Positions 1-6,564 are shown, counted from the first letter of the stretch. The stretch: 21,407 nucleotides of DNA from an uncultured Clostridia bacterium (GCA_934154515.1 CAKPGD010000019.1:1-21407), one strand, 5' to 3'. The notes: generated from the sequence alone by a model not told the origin. Made by a program: numbers and translations.

Positions 1-63
1 AATTTTTTCATTAAAATATAGTAAAATCAAGGAATATAATTACTCTAATCAAAAATAAAAAAG

Positions 64-97
64 GCTTAAAATCCATTGCCGAGAGCCATTTTTAAGC
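64..97. terminator. possible bidirectional terminator hairpin
   Basis: An 8-bp perfect inverted repeat (GCTTAAAA at 64-71, TTTTAAGC at 90-97) has an 18-nt loop. A T-rich run follows it on the minus strand, and a shorter one (TATTTTT) on the plus strand. The stem is AT-rich, so this is a modest candidate. Confidence 0.4.
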
Positions 98-141
98 TAT
101 TTTTCAACAAAAAATAAGAAAATACGACAGCATAAAAAGAC

Positions 142-170
142 AGACTTTAACATTAACATAATGTTATAAT
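142..170 (+). promoter_or_regulatory. putative promoter and operator-like palindrome of the Spo0E-like gene
   Basis: A perfect -10 box TATAAT lies at 165-170, about 20 nt before the start codon at 190; the -35 region at 142-147 is weak. A 7-bp inverted repeat with a 3-nt spacer (AACATTA at 149-155, TAATGTT at 159-165) overlaps the spacer and the edge of the -10 box. That is a typical position for a repressor operator. Which regulator binds is unknown; the neighbouring XRE protein is the obvious candidate. Confidence 0.4.
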
Positions 171-189
171 ATATTTAGAGGTGATTAAT

Positions 190-330
190 ATGTTAGATAT
201 AATAATAAACTATCACAAAAGAAAATTAGAAATAATGCTTGAAGAAAATATAGACTATGAAGAGATTGTAAAAGAAAGTCAAAAATTAGATGAGTACATA
301 AATGAAAAAATGAAAGAACTAGTTGTCTAG
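190..330 (+). CDS. Spo0E-like aspartyl-phosphate phosphatase, 46 aa
   Basis: This micro-ORF encodes 46 residues. The sequence shows two predicted helices with the Spo0E signature SQKLDEYI at residues 30-37, including the S-Q-x-L-D core with D34. In the Spo0E family this motif removes the phosphate from Spo0A~P in the cytoplasm and delays sporulation. The family is short (roughly 45-85 aa), so this length is normal. An AGAGGTGAT ribosome binding site at 177-185 supports the ATG. The last 12 bases overlap the 3' end of a convergent XRE regulator gene that carries a related C-terminal helix pair. A spo0A gene is also present at 18461. Assignment rests on the motif and length only. Confidence 0.72.
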   Translation: MLDIIINYHKRKLEIMLEENIDYEEIVKESQKLDEYINEKMKELVV

Positions 331-651
331 TTCTTCTTTCATCTTAATATTAATAAGTAAATTTATAAGTTGACTAATTTCTAGCACTTCTTTAGAATTT
401 AATCCATATTTGTTAATTTTTTTATTCATTTCTTTTTTCAAATATTCAATGTCAAAAGTAGTGTAAAATAAATCTTTTATATTAATATTTAAATAATTAG
501 CAATATCAAATAATACTTTTAATGACACATTAAATTTTTTATTATTTTCTAGCTCAGATAAATAAGAACGAGATACATTAATATCTTTAGCTAATTTATA
601 AGCAGATATATTCTTTTTCTCTCTACATTCTTTAATTCTAAATACAATCAT
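319..651 (-). CDS. XRE-family regulator with a degenerate Spo0E-like C-terminus
   Basis: The protein has 110 residues, starting at the ATG at 651, which has AAAGGAG 7 nt upstream. A reading frame extending to 702 exists but lacks such a site. Residues 4-62 form a Cro/C1-type helix-turn-helix DNA-binding domain. Residues about 66-105 look like a Spo0E helix hairpin: KYGLNSKEVLEISQLINLL aligns with the usual GL..evlelSQeLDkLI. The key Asp of SQxLD is replaced by Asn (SQLIN, 93-97), so phosphatase activity is doubtful. The gene converges on and overlaps the Spo0E-like ORF by 12 bp. Spo0A-box-like sites lie about 85-125 bp upstream of the start. The domain fusion is my inference from a short motif; the HTH is secure. 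Confidence 0.82.
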   Translation of the reverse strand: MIVFRIKECREKKNISAYKLAKDINVSRSYLSELENNKKFNVSLKVLFDIANYLNINIKDLFYTTFDIEYLKKEMNKKINKYGLNSKEVLEISQLINLLINIKMKEELDN

Positions 652-730
652 AAAATACTCCTTTAAAAAATAGTATCTCTTAATTGTATAATGTTTATTC
701 AAAAAAATCTATATGTCGCTACAAGTGAAC

Positions 731-777
731 GCTTTTTGTCGACATTTGACGAACGATTTTTGTTGCTTTTTGTCGAA
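731..777. promoter_or_regulatory. cluster of three Spo0A-box-like sites
   Basis: The known 0A box is TTTGTCRAA with core TGTCGAA. The sequence has TTTGTCGAA at 769-777 (exact), TTTGTCGAC at 735-743 (one mismatch) and TTTGACGAA at 745-753 (one mismatch). Two of them sit in an exact 12-bp direct repeat, GCTTTTTGTCGA, at 731-742 and 765-776. They lie between the divergent XRE gene (start 651, minus) and the 50-aa gene (start 913, plus). Control by Spo0A~P is inferred; the repeat could equally be the XRE protein's own operator. Confidence 0.5.
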
Positions 778-805
778 TACAGATATATAATAAGAACATA
801 AAAAA

Positions 806-836
806 GAGATAGCTCGACGGCAATCGAAACTATCTC
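806..836 (-). terminator. hairpin with T-run on the minus strand
   Basis: The stem GAGATAG/CTATCTC (806-812 with 830-836) continues inward as TCGA/TCGA (814-817 with 824-827) and closes on a 6-nt loop. On the minus strand it is followed by TTTTTT, as in an intrinsic terminator. On the plus strand it would lie in the leader of the gene at 913, so a regulatory leader structure is an alternative. Confidence 0.5.
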
Positions 837-840
837 AAAA

Positions 841-880
841 GTGTATATTGTAAGCGACTATATACAAATATAATATACAC
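841..880. repeat. 9-bp inverted repeat upstream of the 50-aa gene
   Basis: GTGTATATT (841-849) and AATATACAC (872-880) are perfectly complementary, separated by 22 nt. They lie immediately after the 806-836 hairpin and about 30 bp before the ATG at 913. An operator or a leader hairpin is possible; no binding protein is identified. Confidence 0.4.
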
Positions 881-912
881 TCATTTTAAAAAATTGTCAA
901 TGGAGGTATATT

Positions 913-1065
913 ATGAAATTAGCAAAAGATGTAGAAAATAATGTAGCTAAAATTGAAAATAGTATTAATATTATTGAAGAAAAAAGATATCAACAGTTTA
1001 AAAAAGAATTGTGCAAAACTGATGATTATTTTAGCGTAGAAGAATTAATAAAATTAAAGGTATAA
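913..1065 (+). CDS. hypothetical protein, 50 aa
   Basis: I do not recognise this ORF. It encodes 50 residues, is rich in Lys, Glu, Ile and Asn, and is probably helical, with no membrane segment or metal motif. Residues 38-50 (DYFSVEELIKLKV) resemble the short C-terminal helix of small regulatory proteins but give no family. It is supported by a strong GGAGGT site at 902-907 with a 5-nt spacer to the ATG. It is divergent from the XRE regulator gene across a region with Spo0A-box-like repeats, hairpins and an inverted repeat, an arrangement often seen for a gene under repressor control. It ends just before the hairpin that precedes the recombinase. Confidence 0.55.
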   Translation: MKLAKDVENNVAKIENSINIIEEKRYQQFKKELCKTDDYFSVEELIKLKV

Positions 1066-1103
1066 AAGAACTAGAGTGGGAAAAAAGTGGGAAAAGATAA
1101 AAA

Positions 1104-1142
1104 TAGAGTATCAAGTAAAACTATAAAATGCTTGATACTCTA
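1104..1142 (-). terminator. strong hairpin terminator at the left edge of the element
   Basis: A perfect 12-bp inverted repeat (TAGAGTATCAAG at 1104-1115, CTTGATACTCTA at 1131-1142) has a 15-nt loop and is followed on the minus strand by TTTTTATCTTTT. It ends the minus-strand recombinase transcript (stop at 1148). If the tRNA-Glu 3' end was the insertion site, it would have been the original terminator of tRNA-Glu before integration; see findings. Confidence 0.65.
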
Positions 1143-1147
1143 ATACT

Positions 1148-2672
1148 TTATAAGGTTGGTGAACCGAACCGTTTAAGAAACCCTAAACGTTCGGTTACTA
1201 ATTCCTTTTCTATATCTGATAGCAGGTCAATGTTTATTGTGATTGACTTGTTTCCTACATTATAGATTAAAATTATTTCATTGTCATAGACATATACTGC
1301 ATTAACAAATGTGTCAATTAGCACTTTTCTATAACTGTTACTTACAGTATCACTGTTCTTTAATTTTGTCAAGAAAAATTTGATTTCTTTTTCAGAAAGT
1401 TGACAGATTTTTGACATTTCTATAAGATATTGATTTTGTATTTCTTTAAGTTCATCTTCATTTTGTGTAATTCTGTTGCTAATCATTTCAAAATGCTGTC
1501 CGATTTTCTAATGCTCTCATTAGGTTCTCTATATTGTTATTTATTTGTTTCTTTCTCTTTTCTAGGTTTTTTATCACTATATTAGAATTGTTTTCTTTCT
1601 GACAAGTTTCATATATCTTTCTAGCAATTTTATCAATTGATTTGTCTGTTAAAAGTGCTTTACATTTTCTAACAACAAGATTTTCAATGTATTCTTTTCC
1701 TATTGATTTCTTCTTGCACTCTGCATTATGTAAGTGGTTACAACGGTAATATTTATAAGTTGTTGAAGACTTTGCCGTTCCAGACTTGCCTATCATTGGA
1801 CTTTTGCAATAACCACAAAATATCTTACCACTTAATAAATAGGGTTCACTTGCTTTTTTAATTCCCGGAGAGTGTTTGTATTTTTCTATAACAGTTTGTA
1901 CCTTATTAAACAAATCTATATCTATAATGGCTGGAACTGCATTAGGGTATTCTTGTTCTCCGATATGTGTTAGTTCCTATGTATTTCTTATTTTTGAATA
2001 AATTTTGAAGTGATCCTTTGTTGAATTCTTTGTTTCTGCTGTTTTTATACCCATTTTTGTTAAGAAAATCTATAATGTCTTTAACTGGTACATCATTTGC
2101 TCTCATTTCAAATATCTTTTTAACAATAGGTGCTGTACTTTCATCTACTACCAATATCTTTTTCTTGTAGTTACCAAAGTCTTGTGTTTCTAACGTATAG
2201 CCAAGTGGTGGTTTTCCACCGTTGAATTGTCCTCTTTCTGCATTAAGGCGTCCGATTTCTAGATATTTTTACACTTAATTCTCTAGAAAAATATTCCCCA
2301 ACACCTTCAAAAACGCTTTCTAATAATGCTCCGTGCAGGGTCATCTGTGATATTTTCTTTTGCTGAAATTACTCTGACTCCGTTCGTTGCTAATATAGCC
2401 TTATATGTAACGCTGTCTGTCTTACTCCTACTAAATCTATCTAAGGCATAAACAAGAACAAACTTAAATGTCTTATTAGCACTATCAGCTATCATTTGTT
2501 GGAATTGTGGTCTGTCATCAGACCTACCACTAATTCCCTTATCTACATACTCTCTAACAATTCTATAACCATTTCTTTCTGCAAATGCTTTACACTCTAT
2601 TAGTTGTGCCTCTGTTGACGTTTCATTTTGTTTAGCACTTGAATATCTACCATAAAATGCCACATCTATCAT
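1148..2672 (-). pseudogene. large serine recombinase with four +1 frameshifts
   Basis: Removing one base at each of four places gives a continuous 506-residue protein with every domain of a large serine recombinase. Residues 1-112 are the resolvase domain (YGRYSS with catalytic Ser about S11; DRFSRS). Next comes the DDPAGALLES linker helix, then a recombinase domain with NGGKPPLGY and NKKYIGT, a zinc ribbon (CGYC, later CNHLHNAEC), a basic coiled coil and an all-beta end. This class integrates and excises elements through a serine-DNA intermediate. The shifts lie at 2330-2333, 2251-2254, 1959-1962 and 1499-1502. Each reads CGGA where the frame needs GGA (Gly114, Gly140, Gly237, Gly390). No nonsense codon or other lesion is visible. 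AAGGAG precedes the ATG at 2672. It may be inactive, recoded or mis-assembled. Confidence 0.85.
1156..1165. repeat. candidate left attachment core (attL)
   Basis: TTGGTGAACC matches TTGGTGACCC at 8066-8075 in direct orientation at 9 of 10 positions, including all of TTGGTGA, the complement of the tRNA-Glu 3' end TCACCA. It lies inside the last codons of the recombinase gene, the usual place for an attachment site. The match is short, so this is only a candidate. Confidence 0.3.
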
Positions 2673-2689
2673 TTTTTACACTCTCCTTT

Positions 2690-2899
2690 TTAAGCTGCTT
2701 TTCCAAAGATAAGTTCTGTGAAATATACTTCTGCTAACTTCTGTTCGTACTCTTCTTCTAGCCACTCTTCATATTCTTCTTCATTTTCTTCAATGTACTC
2801 TTTTATAGCTTTGCTTGATATAGCAAAAGCTAATGTATCTGCTTGTTCCTCACTGATTTCAAGGCTTTCAAGCCCCTCTAATAAATTAACTTCGCTCAT
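2690..2899 (-). CDS. acidic hypothetical protein, 69 aa, upstream of the recombinase
   Basis: I do not recognise this protein. It has 69 residues and is strongly acidic, with a Glu-rich helical core (residues about 35-55, repeated EEEYE/EEWLEEEYE) and no basic DNA-binding face. It lies 17 bp upstream of the recombinase start on the same strand, so the two are probably co-transcribed. AAGGGA lies about 11 nt before the ATG. Small genes next to serine recombinases sometimes encode directionality factors, but the acidity does not particularly support that. An ORF on the opposite strand at 2718-2924 is its Ser-rich shadow. Confidence 0.6.
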   Translation of the reverse strand: MSEVNLLEGLESLEISEEQADTLAFAISSKAIKEYIEENEEEYEEWLEEEYEQKLAEVYFTELIFGKAA

Positions 2900-2932
2900 A
2901 ACAACAAGTTCCCTTCTTTTTTAGAACTTTTA

Positions 2933-2972
2933 CTTGAACTATGTAGTCAATTAGTAGATTCCACAGTTCAAG
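2933..2972. repeat. inverted repeat between rep and the acidic-protein gene
   Basis: CTTGAACT (2933-2940) and AGTTCAAG (2965-2972) form an 8-bp inverted repeat about 24 nt apart. They lie between the Rep stop (3021) and the acidic-protein start (2899). On the minus strand it is followed by A-rich, not T-rich, sequence, so it is more likely an operator or leader hairpin than a terminator. Confidence 0.35.
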
Positions 2973-3020
2973 CGTTTTTGTTCTTATTTTTTTAATTTTT
3001 CTGCTTGTCCCATACTGCAC

Positions 3021-3884
3021 CTATCTTTTCATAAAGGTTTGATAAAGGAAGTTGTTTAGAACTTTTTCCTCGCCATTTACCTCAACAACTAATTTCTTGC
3101 CACTTTGATATGTACAAGGCAAACCAGCAATTTTCTTTTTGAAGTTAGCTACACTTGTTGTGTGCTTAATAGGTGGTAATACATTGCGACTCTTACTATA
3201 TAATCTTGCACCTGCTGGATACATTTCAAGTCTTATATTCTTGCAGAAATACGGAGCAGCGTTAACGTTAAATGTTTCTAGATGAACATTGCCTTTTCCC
3301 CATAAGGTTTCAAGTAATTCTTTGTTAGCTCCTTTGCATCCACGAAGTAAAGTATGTATATGCCAACTAGCATCTTCACATGGTTCATATACAGCAATGA
3401 ATGCCATTTTTGGAAATCTGTATTGTAGTTTCTTTCGTAGTTTAGTGAAATTTTTACATACATTTTCGTAGCAAAACTCTTTTCTTGCATAAGTAAATGT
3501 AGCACATAGAACAAAAGGAACATCAAAGTTGTTAAAAATGTAATGTATCAACTTCCTTTGTGAACGCTTAATTGTTTCGTGGTTTTCTTCTCTTGTTGTT
3601 GCTTTTCTTACTCTCTCTTGATGAACTTGTCTTCTAGTTAATAATGCCTTTTGAAGTAAGATAATCTTTTGTTGTATTTTCCTCCCTTCTGTCATCACTG
3701 CATAGGGTTGTTTCTTCAAGTATTTCAACTCTTCTTTTAGTTCTGCTTTGGTTTTGAACGGTCTTACATAAGTGCTTGCAGTTGACTCAATATGACCTGA
3801 AAACTCGAAATAAGCTACCTTTTTGCAGTCCTCCAATCTTAACTCTGGATTTAATACAGAGCGATAAATTTGTTTGTTTTCCAT
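3021..3884 (-). CDS. HUH-type rolling-circle replication initiator (Rep)
   Basis: The protein has 287 residues, starting at the ATG at 3884, 9 nt after GGAG. An ATG at 3893 directly abuts the ribosome binding site and is less likely. The three motifs of HUH endonucleases occur in order: PFVLCATFTY (about 123-132) as motif I; SWHIHTLL with the metal-binding H-x-H pair (H175, H177) as motif II; and PYFCKNI with YxxK (Y212, K215) as the nicking-tyrosine motif, followed by GARLYSKSRN. The N-terminal 90 residues are basic and helical. Such proteins nick one strand at a double-strand origin and start rolling-circle replication or transfer. An array of 83-bp repeats lies directly upstream, as expected for such an origin. 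A relaxase role cannot be excluded, but no coupling or transfer genes are visible. Confidence 0.78.
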   Translation of the reverse strand: MENKQIYRSVLNPELRLEDCKKVAYFEFSGHIESTASTYVRPFKTKAELKEELKYLKKQPYAVMTEGRKIQQKIILLQKALLTRRQVHQERVRKATTREENHETIKRSQRKLIHYIFNNFDVPFVLCATFTYARKEFCYENVCKNFTKLRKKLQYRFPKMAFIAVYEPCEDASWHIHTLLRGCKGANKELLETLWGKGNVHLETFNVNAAPYFCKNIRLEMYPAGARLYSKSRNVLPPIKHTTSVANFKKKIAGLPCTYQSGKKLVVEVNGEEKVLNNFLYQTFMKR

Positions 3885-3909
3885 AACAAACATCTCCTTT
3901 CTTTTTTGT

Positions 3910-3933
3910 TTTGAGCAACTTAATAATCAAGTA
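3910..3933 (+). repeat. 24-bp dispersed repeat, copy A
   Basis: TTTGAGCAACTTAATAATCA and the following AGTA (3910-3933) recur at 7932-7955 with a single mismatch. This copy lies between the rep ribosome binding site and the 83-bp repeats; the other is near the right edge of the element. Function unknown. Confidence 0.55.
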
Positions 3934-3942
3934 GTGAAATGA

Positions 3943-4275
3943 ATTATTTTAGTTGCAACTATTAATCCGTATTTCATTTTCAGAACCAGCCAGATTTTTG
4001 AAATTTTTTAAATTTCTTAAATTTGATTATTTTTAGTTGCAACTACTAATCCGTATTTTGTTTTCAGAACTAGCTAGATTTTTGAAATTTTTTTAATTTT
4101 TCAAATTTGATTATTTTAGTGTCGACTATTAATCCGTAATCTGTTTTCAGAACCAGCTAGATTTTTGAAATTTTTTTAATTTTTCAAATTTGATTATTTT
4201 AGTGTCGACTATTAATCCGTAATCTGTTTTCAGAACCAGCTAGATTTTTCAAATTTGATTATTTTTAGTTAATCT
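3943..4275 (+). repeat. tandem direct-repeat array, candidate rolling-circle origin
   Basis: Units start at about 3943, 4026, 4110 and 4193, with lengths of 83, 84, 83 and 66 bp, and a fifth partial unit starts at 4259. The last full unit lacks an internal AT-rich segment. Each unit reads ATTATTTTAG, a short palindromic core, CTAATCCGTA, TTTTCAGAAC, TAGCTAGATTTTT and an AT-rich tail with its own inverted symmetry. The core is the perfect palindrome TAGTTGCAACTA in units 1-2 and TAGTGTCGACTA in units 3-4, so the array holds two sub-types. It lies just upstream of rep. Iteron-like Rep binding or a double-strand origin is inferred. No spacers vary as they would in a CRISPR array. Confidence 0.75.
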
Positions 4276-4360
4276 CAGGTCTAAAAACTTTTTTGGTGTG
4301 GCATTATCTATAACGATTTTTTGAGTCAAAACTTCTTCAAATTTTGGAATAAAATTAAAG

Positions 4361-4396
4361 AAAAAATAAAAAAGAAACCAACTTTTTGTTGATTTC
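4361..4396 (-). terminator. intrinsic terminator on the minus strand
   Basis: A 9-bp stem (GAAACCAAC at 4374-4382 with GTTGATTTC at 4388-4396, one G-T pair) has a 5-nt loop. On the minus strand it is followed by TTTTTTATTTTTT. It would stop minus-strand transcription arriving from the XRE gene at 4781 before it enters the repeat array and rep. Confidence 0.7.
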
Positions 4397-4511
4397 TCAA
4401 TACTTACAGAGATTAAAAAAATTTTTAGATTTTAGGAGGGTATTTCTTTTTCTTGACCAATTAAGTTATTAGAGTGTAGTCTACATAATAAAATATGGAA
4501 AGGAGTAAGTT

Positions 4512-4778
4512 ATGACTGATAATGATATTATCTTAAAATTATACGAAACAGTGCTAGAAGAAAAAACTACCAATAGCTACAAGAAAAATCTTGAAATTTT
4601 AAAGAAAGCAAAACAAGACTTCATAAACCACCTAGAAAATCAAAACATTGATAGTTTAGATGAATTATGCAGTCTTGCATACGACTTAAATGATGACTTA
4701 AATAAGCAAATGTTCTATCGTGGAATATCAATAGGAATAAAGCTATCTAATTTCAATTTAGACAATATAGAACAATAG
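4512..4778 (+). CDS. hypothetical protein, 88 aa, DUF6809-like
   Basis: This small soluble protein has a perfect AAAGGAG site 7 nt before its ATG. It is predicted to be all helical, with no membrane segment. The pattern of heptad-like leucines followed by a C-terminal FYRGISIGIKL helix resembles the small helical proteins grouped as DUF6809, common on Firmicute mobile elements. That resemblance is from memory and weak. The gene converges on the XRE regulator gene with only 2 bp between the stops. It is transcribed away from the repeat array, opposite to rep. No function can be given. Confidence 0.65.
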   Translation: MTDNDIILKLYETVLEEKTTNSYKKNLEILKKAKQDFINHLENQNIDSLDELCSLAYDLNDDLNKQMFYRGISIGIKLSNFNLDNIEQ

Positions 4779-4780
4779 CA

Positions 4781-5122
4781 TTATTTTTTAGAGTTAATGA
4801 TATATTCCATAAGACCCTTAACAATTTTCTTATCTTCTCTGTTGAACATATTTAAAGAATTAGTAATAAACTTATCATCTGTAACAACTTGCTTATCTAT
4901 TAAGCCATTAAATAGTTCATCAGAGTTGATTTGAAGTGCATTGCATATATCAATAATAGTAGGAATGCTGATACCACTTTCGCCCCTCTCAATTATGCTA
5001 ATGAAATTTATACTTTTATCTAGCTTTTCTGCTAGTTGTTCTTGTGTGAGATTTTTCAGCATACGAATTCGCTTGATATTTTGACCTATAACCTTTAAGG
5101 TATTTTCTTTGTTTTCTTTCAT
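4781..5122 (-). CDS. XRE-family transcriptional regulator
   Basis: The protein has 113 residues and probably starts at the ATG at 5122, with AGGTGAT just upstream. An in-frame GTG at 5131 is part of that ribosome binding site. Residues 12-66 form a Cro/C1-type helix-turn-helix (IGQNIKRIRMLKNLTQEQLA, then SINFISIIERGESGISIPTI), and the C-terminal 45 residues are a helical tail. Such proteins repress promoters of their own element. It is divergent from the zinc-ribbon gene at 5277, and the 150-bp gap holds promoter motifs. Control of that promoter and of itself is a reasonable inference; no clear operator palindrome was found. Confidence 0.85.
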   Translation of the reverse strand: MKENKENTLKVIGQNIKRIRMLKNLTQEQLAEKLDKSINFISIIERGESGISIPTIIDICNALQINSDELFNGLIDKQVVTDDKFITNSLNMFNREDKKIVKGLMEYIINSKK

Positions 5123-5200
5123 ATTTATCACCTATGGAGATTTTACCCAAAATGATAATTTAATATAAGAAAACAATACTTTAAGAAATATAAATAATAC

Positions 5201-5229
5201 TTGATTGTATAAAGTAGATGTAGTATAAT
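5201..5229 (+). promoter_or_regulatory. putative promoter of the zinc-ribbon/PDZ gene
   Basis: TTGATT (5201-5206), a 17-bp spacer and TATAAT (5224-5229) form a good SigA-type promoter. A second TATAAT at 5238-5243 is closer to the gene and is part of the segment duplicated at 6277-6284 before the next gene. Confidence 0.55.
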
Positions 5230-5235
5230 AAATGT

Positions 5236-5559
5236 GATATAATGTAAATATATGAAATAATAAAGGAGATGTTGTAATGTTTTGTAGTAAATGTGGAAAA
5301 GAAATAGAACAAGATATGCAGTTTTGCATTCACTGTGGAAATAAAGTTAGCTTTCCTAGTTCAACAGAACACCGTGAAAATAAAGTTAACCTCTCTAGTT
5401 CAACAAAGAAAAGTAATTCTAAGGTTAATAAAATAGTAAAGATAGAATTAATTGTTTTTTTATCAGTAATTGTTATCTCTGTTATTGTTGCTTTGAGTTC
5501 ATCAGTTAAGCAAAAAGATATTTCAAAAGAAAATTTAAATGCTAATAGTTCAATAGAAA
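5236..5559 (+). repeat. duplicated promoter plus N-terminal coding segment, copy 1
   Basis: This segment, from GATATAAT through the ribosome binding site, zinc ribbon, transmembrane helix and Ser-rich linker, is repeated at 6277-6564 with high identity. The second copy lacks a piece of the linker (about 36 nt). Similarity stops sharply after the AATAGTTCAATAGAAA sequence. Confidence 0.8.
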
Positions 5560-6278
5560 CAGAAGAAGAAAAGCAATCAGCAAGTAATATTTTAACTTTA
5601 GATGATGTAAAATTAGAAACATATACAAGTATAGACCAAATGAACGAAGCTACTCAAAGAGTAGCTGGAATAGGTTGGATATATATAACAGAAAGACCAT
5701 ACAAAGCCTATCCGAATGCTAAATGGACAAAAATTCGTATTGGAGCCAAAGATAACTATGGTAGATTTTTAGTTCATTATACTTATATAACAAGTGAATA
5801 TTCTTCAGAAGCTACTGAAATAGAAAGTATTTATGTATGGGTAAAAGATATTAATGATTTTAATAAGATGGGATATTACTATTCCCCAATTAGACCATCA
5901 GATTGGGGCAAACCGTTTGCAGATGAAGTATATAATAGTACAGAAATTATAAGTAAAGAAAATTTAGAAAAAACACCAGCTAATTATGAAGATAATTATG
6001 TAGGAATAGGTATATATATGCTAGAAAATACTACTTATAATAAAGTAGAAATTATATCAGTTATAAAAGATAGTCCAGCAGAAAAAGCAGGAATAAAATC
6101 AGGAGACCTAATTTTAAAAGTTGATGAAATTGAATATACTGCAGATGATAAGGATAATATTGCAAATAAACTAAAAGGTCAAGAAGGAACTACGGTTACA
6201 ATGGAAATATTAAGAGACACATCAATCTTAAATTTCGAAATAACTAGAGAGAAGATAAATCTTAGTGTTTTAGAATGA
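5277..6278 (+). CDS. zinc-ribbon, membrane-anchored protein with C-terminal PDZ domain
   Basis: The protein has 333 residues. A zinc ribbon occupies residues 1-24 (C3-x2-C6 and C17-x2-C20). A basic Ser/Lys linker, one transmembrane helix (about 54-73) and a polar spacer follow. Then comes an uncharacterised region with many aromatics (about 110-220) and a PDZ-type domain (about 241-325; GIGIYM, then DSPAEKAGIKSGDLILKVD). The positive-inside rule puts the zinc ribbon in the cytoplasm and the PDZ domain outside, where PDZ domains usually bind peptide C-termini. No protease catalytic domain is present, so it is not a complete DegP- or CtpA-type protease. AAAGGAG lies 9 nt upstream. The first part is duplicated in the next gene. 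Its role on the element is unknown. Confidence 0.8.
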   Translation: MFCSKCGKEIEQDMQFCIHCGNKVSFPSSTEHRENKVNLSSSTKKSNSKVNKIVKIELIVFLSVIVISVIVALSSSVKQKDISKENLNANSSIETEEEKQSASNILTLDDVKLETYTSIDQMNEATQRVAGIGWIYITERPYKAYPNAKWTKIRIGAKDNYGRFLVHYTYITSEYSSEATEIESIYVWVKDINDFNKMGYYYSPIRPSDWGKPFADEVYNSTEIISKENLEKTPANYEDNYVGIGIYMLENTTYNKVEIISVIKDSPAEKAGIKSGDLILKVDEIEYTADDKDNIANKLKGQEGTTVTMEILRDTSILNFEITREKINLSVLE

Positions 6279-6564
6279 TATAATATGAATATATAAAATA
6301 ATAAAGGAGATGTTGTTATGTTTTGTAGTAAATGCGGAAAGGAAATAGAAAAAGATATGCAGTTTTGCAATAACTGTGGAAATAAAGTTGATATTTCTAG
6401 TTCAACAAAGAAAGGTAATTCTAGCGTTAAGAAAATAGTAAAAATAGAATTAATTGTTTTTTTATTATTTATTCTTTTTATTGCTGTTATGATTGCTTTT
6501 AGTTCATCAGCTAATCAAAAGAATATTTCAAAAGAAAATTTAAGTTCTAATAGTTCAATAGAAA
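6277..6564 (+). repeat. duplicated promoter plus N-terminal coding segment, copy 2
   Basis: Copy 2 of the segment at 5236-5559. It begins within the TGA stop of the upstream gene, whose last bases form part of the copied GATATAAT motif, and again carries AAAGGAGATGTTGT before the ATG at 6318. Confidence 0.8.

Noticed and set aside
1148..2672. Four separate recombinase fragment genes
   Set aside because: The pieces join into one 506-residue protein when one base is removed at each junction, and the internal pieces have no ribosome binding sites.
2718..2924. Ser-rich plus-strand ORF
   Set aside because: It is the exact antisense shadow of the Glu-rich 69-aa gene (GAA/GAG opposite TTC/CTC) and lacks a ribosome binding site.
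3943..4275. Possible CRISPR array
   Set aside because: Units are nearly identical over their full 83 bp with no variable spacers, and no cas genes are nearby.
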